Source: Theodoxus fluviatilis (taxonomy: Eukaryota; Mollusca; Gastropoda; Cycloneritida; Neritidae). Taken from it: DNA of 12,749 nt. Position 1 is the stretch's first letter, and each line of letters starts with the position of its first letter. The stretch is from positions 1 to 12,749 of the forward strand of contig JAWQFJ010025415.1 in the NCBI GenBank assembly GCA_034096865.1. The letters run 5' to 3'. Below the pieces are notes generated by a model. The model was given only the letters and a program-made list of their open reading frames with translations. It did not search any database and was not told the DNA's origin. Shown piece after piece: positions 8,679 through 12,749 of the stretch. The translations under genes and the position numbers were made by a program.

Positions 8679-9040
8679 TATCAAGACTGATTCCTCTGAT
8701 TTATTCTGCACCATGTCGGAGTCATTGTCACGGACCCTCTGGATATGTAGCGTAGGCCTACATAACAATGTGGAAGTCAACTCTTGAGTCTCCACCGTCC
8801 GGATCTTTTCGCTGTAGTGCAACATAGACTGTATTCTTGATAGTCACGGTTAGTACGGTCAAATCCATTAGATCTGTCAACCAACTAAAACTATAGGTGC
8901 ATGGTGGTCAAGTTGTCTCCAGTTTTGTTTACACACATCTACTTAAAAGTTGAAAGCTGTACTTTTCATTTCCAACCTTACTGCTCGTACATGAGTACCT
9001 CTTATTCAATCAATGTGTGTGCCGTGGATTTCGGACTTAC

Positions 9041-9150
9041 CTGCAAGAGCCCTGCACGACAGTGAAAGGCTCTTTATAGCAGTCCTGTGCAAAATGTGAA
9101 TGTGACTGCCAAGGCCGCAGCGACTCGTGCTTTGTGCTTGTGGTGACCAT
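9041..9150 (-). CDS. candidate first coding exon, minus strand
   Basis: On the minus strand a perfect donor, CAG|GTAAGT, lies with its GT at 9040-9039. Reading back from it, a frame is open to ATG at 9150-9148, 36 codons plus two bases, with G at -3 and G at +4 (good context) and an in-frame stop about 18 codons further upstream. The peptide starts MVTTSTKHES and ends near VVQGSC; nothing is recognised. The exon would leave in phase 2 into an intron running toward lower coordinates; I could not pick the next exon. Caveat: a TATA-like TATAAAG on this strand (9078-9072) lies inside the frame and might instead mean a shorter, noncoding first exon. Confidence 0.27.
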
Positions 9151-9480
9151 GACAGAGAATGCTTGACGGCTCCAGCCCTATGTACGCATCATCTCTATGG
9201 GAGTCGAACACTGAACGTTCTCGTCTGACTTATTCTAATCGTATATGACACCTAAAACTTGCACATCGGTCCCTACCAACAGGATGTCTATGTGACCACC
9301 TGGGCTTCTGTGCCTGTTCAAACCGTGTCCGTCTGTGCTTGATGTTTGAAGACCTTACCCTACCTTCAAGACATCTACATGACGGCCACTTCCGGACCTC
9401 TCTCCCTGCATCTACACCATACCTACATGACGCTGAACGCCAGCAGACCCTAGCCCGACCTGCTCCTGCCTACACTCAGC
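9151..9480. promoter_or_regulatory. possible divergent promoter interval
   Basis: This stretch lies between a minus-strand candidate exon and a + candidate exon whose donors point away from each other. No strong core element is visible inside it. Degenerate copies of a CATCTACATGACG-like motif recur at about 9368-9381, 9419-9432 and, more loosely, at 9282-9295. The last 25 bases (CTGCTCCTGCCTACACTCAG ending at 9479) also form a good splice acceptor, so the + exon may be internal rather than first. Confidence 0.2.
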
Positions 9481-9795
9481 ATGTCTATGTTGGCGCGACG
9501 TGGAACCCTGGTCAGACGCCAGAGGAAAAGGGCCAGCTTCCACAGGCCTGCCCGCTCCCCCCTCGCCCTGAGACGGGGGTCTGCCCCCACCGTGCTGCAA
9601 CCTGCTCTCCAGGGCCTGCCCCTCCCTCCCGCCTCTCCCCGTCAGTGCTACACCCCCCAGCCCTCCCCCCCTCCCCCTCCCGCCCTCCAGCGCTCCGTCA
9701 GATTCTCCAACTGCGAGACTCCTTGTCCCGACAGGGGGCAGGCTGTCGTGCGTCTGGGGACGCCATCTACTTTAACGTCACTCCCGGAAGGCAAG
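9481..9795 (+). CDS. candidate exon: Pro/Arg-rich N-terminus
   Basis: Best gene-like frame in the window. ATG at 9481 (a second ATG two codons later) is open for 105 codons to a consensus donor, AAG|GTAAGT, with GT at 9796-9797, leaving in phase 0. About 72 percent of third positions are G or C, more than in the competing frame that is also open here (9339-9803), so this frame is preferred. A TAG at 9451-9453 limits it upstream, and CAG at 9477-9479 after a pyrimidine tract suggests splicing just before the ATG. The protein looks disordered: basic residues 6-17, kinase-like KRAS (16-19) and RRGS (31-34), a proline run (63-67), and RSVRF at 71-75, which fits the RVxF docking pattern of protein phosphatase 1. 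No domain or family is recognised; downstream exons lie outside what I can identify. Confidence 0.42.
9653..9685. other. six C-runs: minus-strand G-quadruplex/i-motif
   Basis: Six runs of three or more C (lengths 6, 3, 7, 5, 3 and 3) are separated by only 1-2 bases. The minus strand therefore satisfies the G-quadruplex pattern with very short loops and the + strand could form an i-motif. On + the tract encodes the proline-rich stretch of the candidate exon, so coding bias and structure are confounded. Confidence 0.6.
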
Positions 9796-10747
9796 GTAAG
9801 TGACTCTCCTGGGACTGGAGAGAGGCTGAAGCAAGAGTATTCCCGTTTGAGATTTCCTGGGTCGTCTGTGGCAAAGTGGGGATCGTCTGAGATTGGTCTG
9901 AGAGGGATTTTTGCCGTCTAGGAGTCATGATTGAGGATCGTAGTCAGGTTTTCATTGTCTACAAGTATTTAGAACTAATTTGTCGGCAGGCTGTGTCATT
10001 GAGGTGTTCATATGGTTTTTGCACCCAAAAAAGTATGAGAGGTCCAATATTTAGTTCCAATATTAAAAGCGACTTCTTAAAAAGCTGCTGAGTGCAATAC
10101 CAAGTGATAGCCGATTAATTATGATTATTGATGCAACTAGCTGTTTACACGTAATAGCTGCACGCTAGATAAGATATCATATCAACATTATCCTTACACA
10201 AAGTGTCAGAGGCCACAAGCTATCAGAGCTTATCAGGCAATGTTAATTCTAGGAAGAACAGGACTTTTTTTTAAAAATTTGAATGAAACTATATATTGTT
10301 TTGTTTGTTTGAGTGTCTTCCTTACAATACGCATTATAGTCTATGATATTTGAGGGTAGGGGTGGGTGGGTGAGTGAAGGTGTTTACTGGCCAGCGAACA
10401 GAATTGTTGCGGTTGCTGACGTTGAGTTCTTGGTGTATGGCAGCGAAGAGTTATAAACATACATGTACATCTTTTGGAGGTAGAGGAGATCTTGACGTTA
10501 CTTGAAGTCGCGACGCGGACATGTATCATTTTGTTTTCCTGCACGAGATAACCTTCCTCACACATTGACTTCCGTGGTAATCCAGCACTGGGTGAGATTT
10601 CCCTGGAACTGCACTCCGGGCGCAAGGGACCCGCATAAACATGTTTGCTGTACGTGAGAGGAACCGCCCTAGCAAAGGCAACTGTTTACTTCGAGGTCTA
10701 GGGGGACGCCGCCTGCCATCAGGGCATTTGCGGAGGTCAATAAATCT
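9796..10747. other. putative intron or intergenic DNA
   Basis: After the donor at 9795 the base composition falls sharply to A+T-rich, as expected on leaving an exon. No open frame of interest on + before 10748. A minus-strand frame at 10526-10915 (129 codons) carries no recognised motif. A G-quadruplex motif is at 10354-10370. TCAATAAATC at 10736-10745 contains AATAAA but has no gene end attached. Confidence 0.4.
10354..10370 (+). other. G-quadruplex motif
   Basis: GGGTAGGGGTGGGTGGG has four G-runs with loops of 2, 1 and 1 bases, a pattern known to fold into very stable parallel quadruplexes. It lies in A+T-rich surroundings, which makes it stand out. Role unknown. Confidence 0.65.
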
Positions 10748-10981
10748 ATGACAATGGCGACACTGGGAGGGTGGCTTCCACACAATATCCTTCACCTCCC
10801 AGTCATAAATCGACCGCCGCGGTGGCGCGGTAGCGTGGAAGAGGAAGCTGTAAAAATGGCGGAAACAGTCCTCGTCGCCGTGCCGCGAACACAGAATCCG
10901 TTTCATCATATGCACCCAGGGCGACTGTCAAGAGTAATCCCCCACGCCGCCTCAAACTTGGACAGCAAGAGTCAGCGGTGA
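10748..10981 (+). CDS. candidate small CDS or first exon
   Basis: Open from ATG 10748 to TGA 10979-10981. The second in-frame ATG at 10754 has A at -3 and G at +4 and is the likelier start, giving 75 residues; a third at 10856 (AAAAATGGCGG) also has a good context. The predicted peptide begins MATLGGWLPHN, has a short acidic patch (VEEEAVK) and a basic C-terminus ending DSKSQR. Around 10810-10900 CpG is dense (about 14 in 100 bp), as in a promoter-associated first exon, and ATGGCGG repeats may instead be YY1-like promoter elements. The minus strand is open across most of this too (to 10915). No family recognised. Confidence 0.2.
   Translation: MTMATLGGWLPHNILHLPVINRPPRWRGSVEEEAVKMAETVLVAVPRTQNPFHHMHPGRLSRVIPHAASNLDSKSQR
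10852..10862 (+). promoter_or_regulatory. YY1-like motif in CpG-rich stretch
   Basis: AAAAATGGCGG differs little from the YY1 core AAGATGGCGGC. Together with the CpG-dense stretch at 10810-10900 it suggests a promoter-proximal element, but it overlaps a possible start codon in good context, so the two readings compete. Confidence 0.25.
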
Positions 10982-11209
10982 CGGGGCAGTTGAAAAATAC
11001 ACGCTTTGTCGGCTGGTGTTTCCTGGGACAACAGTGTGAATAGCAGATGTTTGTCTCACTCTGTGTGCGGGGTCCTTCCCTGTGTGCATGCGTACATCTC
11101 TGCGTGCACTCAAGCTGATGATGGCGCGTGCATCGCGCATTTGCGTGTATATTCGAGCATTTCTGTCAGTGTCAGCCAACTAGCCAGGCAGGATGCCGAG
11201 CAGCATGCT
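10982..11209. other. unique flank of the satellite
   Basis: No exon seen. The sequence drifts toward TGTGTGCG-type steps from about 11060 and merges into the GT satellite, so this looks like an eroded microsatellite edge. Confidence 0.4.
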
Positions 11210-12250
<1,041 letters not shown>

Positions 12251-12375
12251 CGTCGGACCGTCCATCTATATGTCCGTCTTTTCTAATGTAAGCCGGTCTA
12301 TCTGTTTGAAAGTCTCTCTGCTTGTCTGTTGGACTGTGTGTATGAGCTTTTATGTGCATGTTTATAGTCCCTCTC

Positions 12376-12572
<197 letters not shown>

Positions 12573-12653
12573 CCTGTGTACATGCGCGAACGCGCGCCCT
12601 CGTATCATTGTGAGTGCATGTTTCAATCATGTGGTCGGACGTTTTAACTTTTC

Positions 12654-12668
12654 CTACAAGAGGGCGCT
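12654..12668 (+). promoter_or_regulatory. CTCF-like site
   Basis: CTACAAGAGGGCGCT agrees with the 15-position core CTCF pattern (CCASYAGRKGGCRSY) at 13 positions, including the diagnostic AGRKGGCRS part. CTCF is conserved across bilaterians. It lies about 85 bp beyond the (CT)54 tract, in the short unique end of the window (12570-12749), which otherwise shows no feature. One motif only. Confidence 0.3.
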
Positions 12669-12749
12669 CCGCAGTTGACGCCAGCAGCTCCCGTCGCTCT
12701 GTGGACGGGATGAACTTTGGGTTCAACCAGTGCAAATCTCGGGTGCAAC

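Larger units (their letters stand above)
6395..9040. other. no convincing exon; scattered regulatory motifs
   Basis: Frames are short and overlapping on both strands; 7393-7665 (+) and 8162-8515 (-) are the longest and show no recognisable motif. What stands out are transcription-factor-like sites: TGACGTGG at 6919-6926 and 7951-7958, a CCAAT plus NRF1 pair at 7081-7130, an ATCACGTGAT E-box palindrome at 8084-8093, and a 16-bp CRE palindrome at 8663-8678. A minus donor-like AAG|GTAAGA occurs at 6776-6784. Confidence 0.4.

Noticed and set aside
8713..8787. 24-codon frame with CACCATG start near the CRE
   Set aside because: Start context is good, but the frame is tiny and no other evidence of translation is visible.
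10810..10840. SINE/tRNA A-box-like GGTGGCGCGGTAG
   Set aside because: No B box at the expected distance and no A-tail or target duplication, so no SINE or tRNA call.
12718..12730. B-box-like GGTTCAACCAG at the window end
   Set aside because: Only the first part matches; no A box upstream and no cloverleaf can be drawn.

Overview
The window looks like animal nuclear DNA, most probably from an invertebrate. Nothing in it looks bacterial, phage or organellar. There is no dense gene array, no run of ribosome-binding sites and no long intact reading frame. It does have long microsatellites, metazoan-style splice signals and vertebrate/invertebrate-type promoter motifs (CRE, NRF1, CCAAT, YY1-like, CTCF-like). 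The very long CTGT, GT and CT tracts fit a marine invertebrate such as a mollusc, but that is inference; no marker gene fixes the species.

Layout: 1-112 is purine-rich with a 12-bp inverted repeat, followed by a CpG-rich block (about 113-365). An open stretch at 511-781 is bracketed by a good acceptor and donor. 782-1740 is unexplained single-copy DNA, then a CA microsatellite (1741-1820). 1821-5577 holds only short, unconvincing frames. 5578-6394 is a block with coding-like composition, open in two frames on + and broken at two places. 6395-9040 has no convincing exon but carries several textbook transcription-factor sites, including a 16-bp perfect palindrome centred on a full CRE. 9041-9795 is the most gene-like part: consensus donors on opposite strands point away from each other, and the + one ends a GC-rich, proline/arginine-rich reading frame (9481-9795). 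10748-10981 is CpG-rich with a small frame that has a good start context. About 11210-12250 is a compound GT/CTGT satellite, 12376-12569 a CT-rich tract ending in (CT)54, and 12570-12749 a short unique end with a CTCF-like site.

How the parts work together: I recognise no protein family, so no pathway can be assigned. The most economical reading is intergenic or intronic DNA with one or two exons, possibly the divergent first exons of two genes around 9.0-9.8 kb. I found no CRISPR array, rRNA, tRNA, recognisable transposase, reverse transcriptase, viral gene or defence system, and no evidence of a new biological system. All CDS entries are candidate exons at low to moderate confidence; the microsatellites are certain.
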